Below are positions 37,936-49,682 of a DNA stretch of 64,000 bases, piece by piece. The position numbers and the translations under genes are program-made. Numbering within the stretch: the stretch's first letter is position 1; each line of letters opens with the position of its first letter. Below the pieces are notes generated by a model. The model ran no database searches and had not been told where the DNA came from. It worked only from the letters and a program-made list of their open reading frames with translations. This stretch comes from Jaapia argillacea MUCL 33604. Its lineage: Eukaryota > Basidiomycota > Agaricomycetes > Jaapiales > Jaapiaceae. The DNA is taken from positions 592,598 through 656,597 of the forward strand of contig KL197728.1 in assembly GCA_000697665.1 (NCBI GenBank), in the 5' to 3' direction.

Positions 37936-38327
37936 TGGTGAGGAAAAGGGGTCTTTCTGATGGGAGGGGAGAGGGGAGTTGCTGGTGGGGGATGAAGGAA
38001 GGAGCGAAGAATTGATCCCTTTTAAACTTGAACTTGGGCACCAAACAAAGCAGACGCGTAAACAACGCGTCCGGAATGCTGTGCAACATTCTAAGGTTCA
38101 CAAATCAACAAAGGGCGGGAGGGTATATAATAGGGAGTCAGAGGTCGAGACGCACTCCGACAGAGGGGCTTATCGCGCGCACATGACGCCGGACCTCCTG
38201 ACGGCTGAGTTACCCAATCGGGCCTCTGTTTCAGGCGGAAATCAGGATAACAAATCGGAAAATCGAAGGGGTGACTTGCCTCCAGCAACGCTTCAGTACC
38301 TCCCCCCTGACAGCAACTCAAGACAAT
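37936..38327. promoter_or_regulatory. Shared divergent promoter of the Plavaka element
   Basis: 392 bp between the two divergent start codons. A TATATAA-like box lies near 38126 (GGGTATATAATAGGG). Divergent expression from one region is inferred from gene arrangement. Confidence 0.5.
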
Positions 38328-41300
38328 ATGCCCGTCGCTTGTGGCTACTGTAATCGAACCTTCAAGGATGCAAAGGCCGTCAAAAACCACATCTCAAACG
38401 CTCCGAAATGTCGCCTAATTTGGAAGCATCAGATGGAGAAGACTGGGACGGCGGCTTCCAAGGATGGACCTTCCACATCGACGAGTGCACCAGCATGGAA
38501 TGAGCCCGCAGACGACATTGCTGATGTTGAGGTGAATGACAAGGGTGGCAAGGAGGCTGGCGACAACTTTGTACCGCCTACTCATCCATTGCCAATGGAG
38601 GGGACTGATGGTTGGCAACGACGACAGCCCCGCGTCGAAGAGGTTGAGGATGAATATTTTCGGGACTTGAAGGGGGAGCGTTTCATTGAGCCGTTCATGG
38701 AGAAGCCAATTGCGACACAGATTCGCAAGGAAAAGACAGTGTTTGAGAAGCAACGAGAGGACGAGACCGGTGAAGATTGGAATCCGTTTCTTGATGAGGC
38801 CGAGTGGGAGTTAGGCCGGTGGCTTGTCCGTAATGTTGCTCAAACGAAGATCAACGAGTTTCTGAAGTTACCAATCGTGAGTGAGATGGTTGATACAAAC
38901 GACACACCAGCTTACCGTTGTCCAGACTCGAAACCGAACCCAACCCTCGTATCACAATGCTTACAATCTCCTTCAAAGGATTGATGAGCTTCCACATGGC
39001 CCAGAGTGGATCTGCGAGCTCGTCGACGTGACCGGAAATGTCTTGGGCGAAGACAAAAAACTGATGGTTGAGACGGTGGAATTGTGGAAGCGAGACCCGG
39101 TGGAGTGTGTTCGGGAGTTAATAGGGAACCCCGCGTTTAAGGAGATGATTTCCTATGTCCCAGAGCGAGTTTTTGCCGACAAGGAAGGCGAGACACGGGT
39201 GTATGACGAGATGTGGACGGGAGATTGGTGGTGGGAGGTTCAGGTAATGAATTTTGTTGTGATTAGAGGTAGTAGTGGATGTTGATTATGTGTGCGAACT
39301 GCAGGGAAAGCTTGCAGAGGGCGCGGTCATTGCGCCGATCATTCTTGCCTCGGACAAAACCAACCTCTCCCAGTTCCGTGGCGACAAAGCTGCATGGCCC
39401 GTATACCTCTCCATTGGAAACATCTCAAAGGAAACCCGCCGTCAGTCATCATCCAGAGCCAACGTTCTCCTCGGCTACATACCTGTCACGAAGCTCGACA
39501 ACTTCACTGAGAAATCTCGCTCCCTCGCTGGCTACCGCCTTTTTCATCACTGCATGGGTCTCATGCTTCAATCCCTCATCCAGGCTGGGCGTGACGGGGT
39601 GGAGATGACTTGTGCGGATGGTTGGGTCCGTCGCATCTACCCAATCCTGGCTGCATATGTCGCCGATTATCCGGAACAGTGCCTTGTAGCGTGCTGCAAC
39701 GAGAACCGCTGTCCGAGGTGTGTTTGCAAACCCAACGAGAAGGGTAACGCTGTGTGTTCGACATTACGAGATGAGGCTGCGACACTACAAGCGCTCTCTG
39801 ATCACAAGAATCACATCGATAACGAACGCTTCGAGGCGGAAGGCATACGCGCCGTCCACAAGCCTTTCTGGGCCGACCTCCCTCACTGCGACATCTTCTC
39901 TTGCTTCACTCCCGATCTCCTCCATCAGCTTCACAAGGGCCTCTTCAAAGACCACCTCGTGAAGTGGTGCCAAAGTGTCATGGGTGATAAAGAGGTCGAT
40001 GCTCGCTTCAAGGCCATGAACAACTATCCGGGTCTGCGACATTTCAAAAAAGGGATATCCTTGATCAAGCAGTGGACCGGAACAGAACAGAAGGAGATGG
40101 AGAAGGTCTTCGTTGGAGTTGTGGCTGGCGCCGTTCCGTCTCGTGTTTTGGCTGTTGCACGCTCCCTCCTGGATTTCATATACTATGCTCAGTTTCGATC
40201 TCACACCACCGACACTCTTGCCGCCCTTCAAAAGGCTCTCGATACTTTTCATGCAAACAAGGATGTTCTGATTGAACTTGATGTGCGGAAGAACTTCAAC
40301 TTTCCCAAGATGGCCTCCCTCGTCCACTACGTTCAAGCCATCAAATCGAAAGGTAGCGCCGATGGGTTCAACACTGAACTCCCTGAACGCCTCCACATTG
40401 ATTTCGCAAAGGAAGCCTATCGAGCAAGTAACAAACGCGACTACACGGAGCAAATGACGCGGTGGCTGCAACGTCAAGAAGCGATTGAGATGCGGACGTC
40501 GTATGTTGAGTGGAAGCGTGGGCGACGGAGAGATGTTGAAGTTGATGAAGATAGTGATGACGATGAAGATGTTGCGAAGGACCTTCAAGATGCCGTCGAA
40601 AAGGTGGCCGATGTTGTCGAGCCCGCCCGTAACTATCTGGTTGCTCGTGTTTGCCCGTCTCTCAACGTCACTGTAACGCGACTGGAGGAAGACTATGGTA
40701 CTGCCGACTTCTTACCTGCTCTATCGAACTTTCTTCACAATAACCTGCCTCATTGTTCCCTCCAACCAAATCGCATGGATCGTTTCAACCTTTACAAGCA
40801 AGTCATCATCTACATCGCTGCCAATCCTCACGCTACAGACAACATTCGCCTCGAACGGATACGGACGACAATCGCCAAACCAGCTAGAGGTCGTCACGCA
40901 GCGGTGCCTGCACATTTTGACACCGGGATCGTTATCCAAGACCCGGAGAAGTTCCGAGCTGGTACAGATCTTGAAGGTATGTTACGATGTGGCCTTCTGC
41001 TGATATCACCAAGATAACACACTTCCCAAATGCCCAGGACTACGTGTTGCTCAAGTCCGTGCAATCTTCCAGCTTCCACCTCAGTTCGGCCACTTTCCTC
41101 ACCCCCTTGCCTACGTTGAGTGGTTCACTCCGTTCCACAAACCAGACCCCGCAACCGGTATGATCATCCTCTCGCGGTCGACCCGTGATCGTCGTCAGAA
41201 CGCTGCGGTGGTCAGCGTTGATCGAATCATACGAAGTTGTCACTTGATGGGCAAGTCAACTGGCAAGATCGATCCTCGGTGGACGACAAATAACACTCTT

Positions 41301-41363
41301 GAAGTCGCAGCGAAGTTTTATTTCAATCGTTACCTCAGTGTCGATTTATTTTCCGTACTGTAA
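38328..41363 (+). CDS. Plavaka transposase, apparently intact, 954 aa
   Basis: Four exons: 38328-38876, 38926-39243, 39305-40976, 41038-41363; all junctions keep frame (2865 nt). It starts with a C2H2 finger, [20 protein letters not shown]. Family blocks follow: [119 protein letters not shown], and [20 protein letters not shown]. The last exon encodes [18 protein letters not shown] and ends [13 protein letters not shown]. These match the Plavaka group of basidiomycete DNA transposons. It differs strongly from the transposase at the left edge, so the two belong to separate subfamilies. Confidence 0.88.
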
Positions 41364-41870
41364 GCACTGGAGTCTACACTCCACATATCCAACTAGAGAA
41401 ATAGCGAGTCAATCATATCCATTCATGCTCACCGTACTTGATCCTGAGGACAAATTGAGGTATGGATGTTGGTAGCACCCAGTAACGCCAGATTGTGAAA
41501 CATAGGTTACAGTGTTCTGGGTTTGCGGAATGTAGGACTCTGTATCACCATGAAGTGGCATATCGAACTACAGATCGATGTCCGTTGCTACATCAGCTAT
41601 GGAGCAGTTCCAGATGCACATCAAGAGCTATGGACCACGACATCAGCTACAGACTGCTATGGTGTCACCCCTGGAGCTACACGACGATAGGCCTTTTCCT
41701 GATGTAGCGTCCTATTGCAGCTTCCTGTGAGAGTCGGCCGTAGTTACTTGGTCTGATGGAAGGGGAGGGATCCAAGGCGACCAGAGAAGGCTGGCACTGG
41801 TGTGGTACACAAGTAGGTCATCCTCCAGCGCTACACGATTGGTCGCTTGATATAGCTTGATACAGCTGAC
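41364..41870. repeat. Right end region of the Plavaka element
   Basis: No gene. GCTACATCAG, AGCTACAG and GAGCTACACG occur at 41588-41680, in orientation opposite to most left-end copies, along with one GATGTAGCG near 41702 and a degenerate ATATAGCTTGATACAGC near 41851. This fits subterminal inverted repeats of the transposon. The terminus is not fixed. Confidence 0.4.
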
Positions 41871-43372
41871 AACTTGTGCATGCAGATGGGGTTTGCTCAA
41901 AGTTTGTTTGGTTCTCACATTCACCTGGCATTGATATCTCGCGAGCCCGACGGTGTAGAACATCATCGGCAACCTCTCTGGACCTTCATTTCTCTGTTCC
42001 ACCTCATTCTTGTATGGGCTCCAAAGGCTCTCGTTTCATGGGGATCATCGGAGAGGTGCTCTGGCACGGCCTGGTACAGAGAGCAAAGTTCGTATGGTTT
42101 GGCACAGATAGAAGCTTCTGTGCAAGGAGGTATGTTATAGCATGGTCGGTTCATAGGCTCAGTAAACTTGAAGTTTAAGGCGCTGGGCCCCGGTGCTCTC
42201 AGCCTATGAATACACCAAGCCCTCAGTAGAGGTATCTCAAAGCAAGCAGCGTGTGGATGCGCGGAGAGGAAACCAAAACAAGGAAGTAGCGGATCAGCTG
42301 GGTTTGAAAAAGTGCTACGCGGCTAGGGTGCTCCTCAGCTCGGAACCTCCTCCTCTGTCCCGCTAGCTTCCAGTTCCGATATCTCATGGGTCCTCATTTG
42401 ATTCGTGGCAAGACGAGTCTTTCCTTGTGCTGTTGCTCAGCCTGAGTCCGAGCACTTGGGGTGAGGTGTCAATATTGGGTTATGAGCGCTCCGAGTCCAG
42501 CCTCGGCGTCCTCCAAAACCTATCTACCTTTTCTCGACGGGGTCCAAGGGCAATCGATTTCCCCAAGGACTCTCGAACCTCACACTGAACGGTACCAGGA
42601 CTACTCCAGCTCTCTTCCGGCGTGGAACAACTGCGTCCCTGCGGCTCCTGACCAAGACAGCTGCCGGAAATCGAGGCTATGCTTGTATTAGATTTTTTTT
42701 CCTTGCAACCTTGGCAATTTCTGATTCTGCGGTGCACATTGTCCTTCGAGGGCGCGTTCGGGTGTTTCCTAATCCCTACTTAATACGATACGTCTCCGAT
42801 AGCGGAACATATCCGACAACTCCCGGAAGCGTGTTCAAACTCTCCTTGTTGCGGCCTCCTGCATGCGCCGCAGTCGTGACTTTATGAGTCGTATAACCTA
42901 CGTGGTCTACCTGCATCGATTTCTGTGGAATGTAACCGCTCGATCCTTCTTGACTGATATTGGCCTACGGTGAAAGCCCCTATCAACCTGGCGATGAACC
43001 CCCCCCGTACTTGTGGTCAAATCATCAGCCCTGGATGATTACCTGTGCATCTGTACTCAGGGGATGCACCCCGGAACGATCTAGTTCCCGACTGGCTATG
43101 CCTCGTATCGTCCCCTCGAGGCTTGTGCTTGAAGCAGGTTTTCCCAAGCGCAGGATTGGGACCCTCTTCCGTTGAATCCCCTGTCAAGATTTCATGAATC
43201 TCTGACCCTCAGGACCTTCATCACTTCCCGCAGATGCGACTCATTTGGTTGGCAGTCTCAATTCCAGATTGTATGACAAGCCTCGTTCTTACAATACTTG
43301 GAATGTAGGTAAATAAAAAAAGGAAACCTCAACCCCACAGAGTTCATCCCCTCCCATAGGAAAGCTTTGGGA
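41871..43372. other. Intergenic, 1.5 kb, with one structured inverted repeat
   Basis: Short frames only; none shows a domain. At 42150-42210 TTCATAGGCT pairs perfectly with AGCCTATGAA around a 41-nt loop that itself contains AAACTTGAAGTTT and a GGGCCC-centred palindrome. It could form a hairpin, but nothing identifies it as an RNA gene. Confidence 0.35.
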
Positions 43373-44113
43373 TCAGTTAAGATGAATTGCAGCAATTTCG
43401 TCCCCCACCGCCCTCCTCAGATGGAATGACATCCTTTCCGGTATCACCTGTCTGCACTCCAGCAGAGCCATATCCAACGCTTTTAAACTGTACTGAGTTA
43501 TCTTCGTGGAAACGCTCGTCTCGTCATCAATCACTTCGTCGCCCGTCTGTCCTCGGTGAGCTGCTGTTAGACTGGGATGTGGACTCGCGCTCTCGTCCAT
43601 AAAAGTGCGGCGCAAGGTGGTGGCACTGAGGTAGAGAGAGTAACCCTGTAGAAGGTGAGACCCTTTTGCCACACTAAGTCCTACAAATCTCCGCGAGGGA
43701 ATGTGGTTGGGTGTAAGCCCATATAGGGCTCGTAAGCCGACTGTGCGAAGGAACTCGAATCTCGTTCGGGTGTCTTCGACAGGGGTTTTGCTATCCAATG
43801 AATGAGGTGGTTAGCAAAGTTGAATACTTTTGTCCAGGCTCGAACGAAACTTGAAGGGATCCAATCACAAATCAGAGACAACTCAAGCAAACCAGTCTGC
43901 TCACCTGTCGGGTGGTACTCCCAGTGTGGACATCACTAGGTCGAGGGTGACTGCTCGGACCTTGAACGATACGGCGGCGAGAGTCGTGACGGAGGTCATC
44001 GCCCATTGACATTCTGGCTCGTCTGTGCATGTGCAGATAGTGTGGATGGCGTCGGCGATGAAGTCAGCACTGATGTGGTGCCAGATTTCGCTGGGGAATG
44101 TGAAGGTGCTCAT
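43373..44113 (-). CDS. Hypothetical protein, 208 aa, possible F-box-like N-terminus
   Basis: Two exons (44113-43905 and 43790-43373; AG|gtgagc...gatag|C) give a 627-nt frame. The N-terminus STFTFPSEIWHHISADFIAD has the Pro-Ser-Glu-Ile-Trp pattern of F-box-like proteins common in basidiomycetes. The rest (FEFLRTVGLRALYGLTPNHI, then SLYLSATTLRRTFM) shows no domain I recognise and ends HLRRAVGDEIAAIHLN. The splice choice is supported by exact phase and a GCTAAC branch-like site 20-25 nt before the acceptor. F-box assignment is weak. Confidence 0.5.
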
Positions 44114-44630
44114 GGTGGTAGTTGGGAAGGACTGGTGGTGTGGCACAGTCCAAGTCGGATACTTATAGTTTCTACCACAACCCAGCATGGTAACATGGGG
44201 GCACCATTGTCTTTCAAATAAGCGCCCGACAATAGTTCGAGCACAAGAGCGGCCGAAAAGCAGGGGCGCTTGTTCCTTGTGAGCGCTTGATGGTGGACCA
44301 TTCTCCGTGCACAGACCCGTTGTTCAATCCCTTTCCCGAACATTCCCGACAGTTTTTTGAATCGTTTGCCACCATTGGTAACTGTCTCACATTCATCGAC
44401 ATGCTGTGTATTAGCTTTGGGGGCATACTTAACAGCTTCACAGCTTCTCCTCACGGGCTTGCTTCTTTCGAAGTTTCAAGCTGTCACAAGCAGTCCATCG
44501 AGCTCAGCCTAGCGACTTCTAGGATACCCCGCAACCGCGTAATTCCTCAGCTTATCCACCACATCGCGCTCCGAGATTACGAATAGGGAGGACCCAAAGC
44601 TTGGTAGCAATCGTCAATACCGTCAAGCAG

Positions 44631-46282
44631 TCAACAGAGAATTTTACACTCACTCTGCCTGAACACTCCGAGCGTGAACTCCACGACCAGCAAAAGCACA
44701 CCCCCGCCTGGAGCCAATCGCAGCACCTTCGGTACGAACCCCTTGTACAGTGCAGCTGGGCCTTCCTCCCGGAATATGGTTACGAGCCTGAGGAAGACGA
44801 TGAGTGCAACGTGTAAGCTAAGGTGCGGGGTACGCAGGAAACGCAAGCCCGAAAGTAAAAGCACATACGCAGGGTATGTCCAGTTGTATTTGGGGACCAC
44901 ACCAGGTATTTTAGTTGCACCCTGGATCCGAGATTTGACGACCTAGTACATATCGTGAGTTGTGTTTTAAACTTAGAGGAGCTAGGAGAGGCGGGATTAC
45001 GTACATCAAAGCTGTGGAGATTACGATTCAGTGAGTTGACGTGAAGAATTAGACGAGAGGAGGAGGAGGAGGAGGAGGAGGATGTTGACATACGGGGTAT
45101 TCACGGCTGTTCCTATGAACCCACCAACCGTACCAGAGATGAAGTTATTCATAAGTTGGGCTTGGGGACTCTGCAGAGGATGTCGTTGGTAATGAAGAAA
45201 CGACTGAGCAAGGACATCTGTAGCTCTACCTCCGCTTTCGGTAAGAGGGCCCGCACTTTGAAGATCGACGCGAAGTAACCTCCATTCCACCAAAGATGCC
45301 TTGTGGCCGGTGATCAAACTCAAGCCTGAGCAAAGATCAACAGGCACGACGATCTCACCTCCAAAATGTCGATTCCATTCCGGCGTACAAACCTAGTAGA
45401 CCGTCTTTCTTGATCACCTGCCTGAGGCAATCCATAGGTCCGGCAAACTTGCTGGCTTTGTCCTGAAGTCTAACCGAGCGTCAATATTCGGACATACGAC
45501 GAGAGTGAAATGATAACAAACTTGATTTTGACAAGCTCAAAAGGTACGACGACGAAACTTTCCGTAGCGCCCGCGCTACACCCTGTCAAGAAAGACAAAC
45601 GTTGGTCCATCGTGGTCTGTCCGGTGAGCGATATGAATGTTTTCCCCCAAAAGTCATTGGCAGCGCTGGGCAAGAACATCAGACCCTAATAATCCAGTAT
45701 GATGGCAGAACCTACAATTTCGTCGCGCGCTTAGGCGCCTCCATCATCAAGGGTGGGACTAGACCTATCAGGGGATGGATATGAAAAGACGCTCGGACAG
45801 GGGTCGCGAGAGTTCACGGAGGGTTCACCTCTGTAGAGTCGACCGAAGCTGTGTGAACATGGACGTCAGAGTCTAGTCGTGTGATTGAGAAATGTAGATC
45901 TACTTGCCCTTCTTGCGCAATGATGTTGCGGAAAGTACCAACCAACCCATGCTGAGCCTTTCCAGTCTCAAGCTGCATTCGCGTCTTCACCTAAGATGGG
46001 ACAACCGTCTTTCAATTGACAATAAGTCGTAGGAGTTGGGGTACTCACAACATCTGCACTGGAAGTATTAGTGTCCATAACTCAAGCTAAAGCTCCTCCT
46101 CGGGTTGTCTGAACGCTCACCGAGAGGATAGAACGTCAAGATCTCTGATATTCCAGCAATTGCTCCTGCAGTAAAATTGTAGATGAAAGGCAAAGCTGCA
46201 TCGACGCGACGAGGTCAGCAGAGCCCATCGTCGCGAAACGCAAGCAGTGAGGACACTTGCGTTTCTTCTGCGCCGTTGCCAT
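44631..46282 (-). CDS. Mitochondrial 2-oxodicarboxylate carrier (Odc-type)
   Basis: Inner-membrane carrier exchanging 2-oxoadipate/2-oxoglutarate and related oxodicarboxylates, linked to lysine metabolism. Readable blocks in order: ALPFIYNFTAGAIAGISEIL, VKTRMQLETGKAQHGLVGTF, RNIIAQEG, GLVPPLMMEAPKRATKF joined by a 49-nt intron to AANDFWGKTF, FLTGCSAGATESFVVVPFEL, WNGGYFASIFKVRALLPK, MNNFISGTVGGFIGTAVNTP, DVVKSRIQGATKIPG, and GPAALYKGFVPKVLRLAPGG followed by GVLLLVVE. The WNGGYF and PKVLRLAPGGG segments separate Odc from other carriers. The intron after IIAQEG seems to start with GC (AGG|GCAAGT). The first exon is uncertain (candidate start 46282). Confidence 0.82.
45057..45081. repeat. (AGG)n microsatellite in an intron of the carrier gene
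   Basis: About eight uninterrupted AGG triplets. On the coding strand this is a CCT-rich tract, placed within a predicted intron between the NTP and DVVKSR exons. Confidence 0.8.
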
Positions 46283-46505
46283 CGTTCGCTAGATTGACCA
46301 GGGGGAGGAAACAAGCAGACGATTATGAAGGTTTTGGACAACAGAATAAATGCTTCTCTTCAGGCATTGCGCTACACAGTCCGTGACTCGAACGTCATGG
46401 ATGGACATCGGAGACCTCGGGCCGTGTGGCGTGTTTTCCGGCCACATCACAGAACTTTCAGTTTGCCTCGCATTCGGGTCGCAGCAGCCTTGTCCTTATG
46501 CTGCC

Positions 46506-46992
46506 ATGGTCTACATATCAGACTGGCACGAATTTCAAGAAGCTGCAGAAGGTTTGTATACGAAATCACCAAAGACGGTACGAGTTTGTTCTTGTTCGGG
46601 ATCGAACGCCGGAGTACTGATTATCTTGGAAAGACGCGGTATTGTGTAAAGTGGAGGGCAATTGGAGGGAAGCTCGTGCTGAAGATCACGGACAACACCA
46701 CAGTACGTTCCTTGGGCAAGGTTTTACCGACACTGTTGCTTTGATGCTTTCCGATCAGTGTATTAAGTTCAAGACCCACTCCTCAGTGTTCCTCAACCGG
46801 TTTGAGGCACTCAACCTGTCCTTGATGCAAAAGATGCAAAATCGGAGACCGGAACCGGCGCCGTCTGCTGCGAGTCCCATGCACATCGACACCCCAGCAG
46901 CGCTCGTCAAATCGCCATCTCCAGTACCATCAACTCCTGGCGCTTCCGCCGCCGGTGGTGTCAAGAAGAAGAAGCCGAAGAAGAAGAAGTGA
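46506..46992 (+). CDS. srp9: Signal recognition particle subunit SRP9
   Basis: Alu-domain subunit of SRP that, with SRP14, supports elongation arrest during ER targeting. Exons 46506-46577, 46634-46702 and 46759-46992 keep frame and give 124 aa. Sequence MVYISDWHEFQEAAEGLYTK, then TRYCVKWRAIGGKLVLKI, TDNTTCIKFKTHSSVFLNRF and EALNLSLMQKMQNR follow the SRP9 fold closely. The tail is a Pro/Ser/Ala-rich linker ending KKKKPKKKK, a fungal-type basic extension. The gene is divergent from the carrier gene, with 223 bp between the candidate start codons. Confidence 0.93.
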
Positions 46993-47894
46993 GGTCATCT
47001 CATGGACATGCACGGTCCTTGAGTGGGAGATGGATTGGAGAGTCCTCGATGTCAGATGTTCTGTTCATATGTATGTTCTTCATTGGCCTTGATGGACGAA
47101 GATTGTTGGATGATCCACAGATCTGTATCACTGTTGGCCTTGGGGATAATGCGGATACCTGTTTGCTCTGTTTCCAGTACCAAAGTGTCCCTTCGCACCA
47201 AAATATCTTCGTGCAGACTTCCTCATAATCGCGCAGACCTCCGACTGCCTTTCATCCACACGGTCCATGAATTTGTGGCGCCGGGCCGTATTCTCCAGTG
47301 ACTAACATTTTTAACATCCCCCAGCCAATGCCCGTTAGCCCCGCGCTTCTGTGTTTAACACCGAATAGTTCCGAGCCCTCGCGGATGTGCGGGTGCTCGG
47401 CGTCGTTGTCTATAGCAATTTGCCGCGTATGCATCCCAGCGCTGAAGCGGTTGAAACTCCTTTCATTTCCAAGCTTGCTCTGCTTTGCATCTTCTCCCGG
47501 CCTCCTGTTTCCTGATCCGCCCCATTTGCTGCCCGCCACTCTTGGGCCTCCTAGCCCGTCATTTCTCTGCAGGCATTCCCCCTCGCTCACGGTATGGGGT
47601 TAGGGTTTGGCTTTGTCAATCCGTCTTTGTTCAAATTGTTACTTATCAGGTGATGGCTTGAACTGAGGTGTGGCCTCGATCAGGATTGTCCCAGAAGCTG
47701 CGCTTGTTGTCCTGCGGTTTTTACTCTCATCGAATCCGCCACATCTCGAAAGGGATTTCCTAAAATGGAACAAGGCGCTTCCGTCCGTTACCTTATCTCG
47801 TGGTAACCTGAATCTCCTCCGCGTATTGGCCAACGGCAAGAGCTATAAAGCTGCGTCGCATCGATGTCGTTGTATTATAACCCCCCGGTCAGAG
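46993..47894. other. Intergenic between SRP9 and STE3
   Basis: About 900 bp holding the STE3 promoter. I searched the plus strand by eye for a short frame ending in a CaaX box, as expected for a pheromone precursor, and found none. Nearby frames such as 47298-47603 have no domain. Confidence 0.4.
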
Positions 47895-49682
47895 ATGGAC
47901 TCGTTACCGACTCCCGTCTACTCTGCTTTCTCTTTTATTGGTTTCATCTTGGTTTTGGTGCCGTTTTATTGGCAGTTCGAAGGTGCAACCTTCAGCTACT
48001 TGAATCGTAGTATCCCGCCTAACCGTCGAACGCATCATAGTATGGAACATTGGAGCTTGTTGCTACATGGCGTGGACGGCCTTGCAGGTCCGTATCCTCG
48101 CTTTCACATCTCTCATCGGAGTCGCTGACGTTTGCACAGTGCCTGAACTTGTTCATTAATTCCGTCGTTTGGAATCACAACGCTATCAACTGGGCGCCCT
48201 TGTGGTGTGATATTTGTACGTTCCCTCATCCGGATTGTTGACTTTTGCTGACCATTTGTGAAGCCATTAGGATCATTCTTGCGGTGAACGTCGCAATCCC
48301 AGCCGCGTCATTATGTATCAATCGAAGATTATTTTACATCGCCAACGCGAAAGGTGTATTGACAGATAAGGCTGAAGTGAGCATTCGTTACCTGCGCATG
48401 GAACGACATTGGGTTCGGAAGCTTATTGGCCCCGTTTCATCCAGAAACGCCGCGCCATGATAGTCGATCTTTGTATATGTGTTGGCATCCCAATTTTGCA
48501 AGTCATATTAGGTACGGATCCCAATCCCAATTTCACTCCATCTCATTGTCCATGCAGCCAACATTGTTCAAGGACATCGATATGATATCTTCGAAGACAT
48601 AGGATGTTTCCCATTCATCTATCTCACACCCCCTTCCTTCCCCCTTGTATACGCCTGGCCCCTGGTGATTTCTCTCGTTTCAGCTGGCTACTGTGGTAAG
48701 TTTGTGCCACAATCTCTGACAGTATTCATCCAATTGATCGAAAATAGTTGCCACCATCCGTTCTTTTGTTCGTCTCCAAATCAACCTGAACAAGATCCTA
48801 GGCAAAAACACGTCTCTTTCCCGAAGTCGTTACTATCGTCTCATGGCTCTCGCCAGCATGGAACTCCTCTTTGGTCTCCCGTTATCCTCCTACGCTCTTT
48901 ACCTGAACTCCATAAGCCGTGTCGAACCCTATGTGAGCTGGGCTTGGACCCATTACGATTACGATCGCTTCTATCAAGTTCCATCGTTCGTGTGGAAGTC
49001 GAACCACAGAATGGTGGTGTCATTGGAGATGAGTCGTTGGGCGCCTGTGGCTTGCGCTTTGCTTTTCTTTGCCTTCTTCGGGTTGGCTGGGGAAGCTTTG
49101 AAGAATTATCAGGATGGGTTCAATTTCGTAGTGAGGAGGTGTAGTTTCTTACCCCGGAGTGCTCGAAAGTGCGTTCTCATTCTTAAAGGTTCTCCACGTA
49201 GATGATGACCTTGACTTTTGATTGACAGTTCCCAATTTGTCGCGCCTGCAGGACAACCCGCGCCTAAGATGAAACGCTTCACTCGGCCCGTCAACGTCTC
49301 CGTCGTTCTCTCATCCGCGGGTATGGAGTTCCCGGATAATGGATCGACGATGGACAATTCGTTCGTTTCAGGTGACTTGGAATCTGGTATGGCGGAACCC
49401 GCGATCGAAACCGATGCTCCTCCACTTTCGCATCTTCAGAACTGCGGTCAATTGGATCAGACTCTCACACTCGAGGAAGAGTCGCTTGTGCATGGGTATT
49501 CTGCCCCTCCGAGCTTACCGCTACCATCCGTCGTCACATTCATCGACAAAGTTCCCCACCCTCCCTCTCCAACACATCAGGTTCACTTGCCTTCGGATGA
49601 AAGTCTCTCCCGCTTCCCTCCACCGCCACAATCCTGTCCGTCACCCGAAGAATCACTCACCCAAAATCTTGACACTCATTAG
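47895..49682 (+). CDS. Ste3-type mating pheromone receptor, complete
   Basis: Seven-span GPCR that binds farnesylated peptide pheromones in basidiomycete mating. Exons 47895-47982, 48041-48087, 48140-48215, 48264-48376, 48445-48511, 48558-48695, 48748-49168 and 49229-49682 sum to 1404 nt, 467 aa. Family blocks: PVYSAFSFIGFILVLVPFYW, EVWNIGACCYMAWTALQCLN, FINSVVWNHNAINWAPLWCD, RIILAVNVAIPAASLCINRR, KRRAMIVDLCICVGIPILQV, NIVQGHRYDIFEDIGCFPF, YAWPLVISLVSAGYC, and RSRYYRLMALASMELLFGLP. The cytosolic tail is long and Pro/Ser-rich (MKRFTRPVNVSVVLSSAGME). Eight exons spliced by eye with no stop strongly indicate a functional gene. Whether it is a mating-type-specific or a non-mating-type STE3 paralogue cannot be told from sequence alone. 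Confidence 0.95.

Larger units (their letters stand above)
35200..41870. mobile_element. Two-gene Plavaka transposon, ends approximate
   Basis: Composite call: two divergently transcribed genes (DUF6532 protein, minus; transposase, plus) share a 392-bp intergenic region and are bracketed by TGTAGC/GCTACA-rich subterminal DNA at about 35.2-35.4 and 41.6-41.86 kb. Both genes read through without stops once spliced, so the element may be autonomous. Boundaries are inferred from the subterminal repeats only. Confidence 0.6.
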
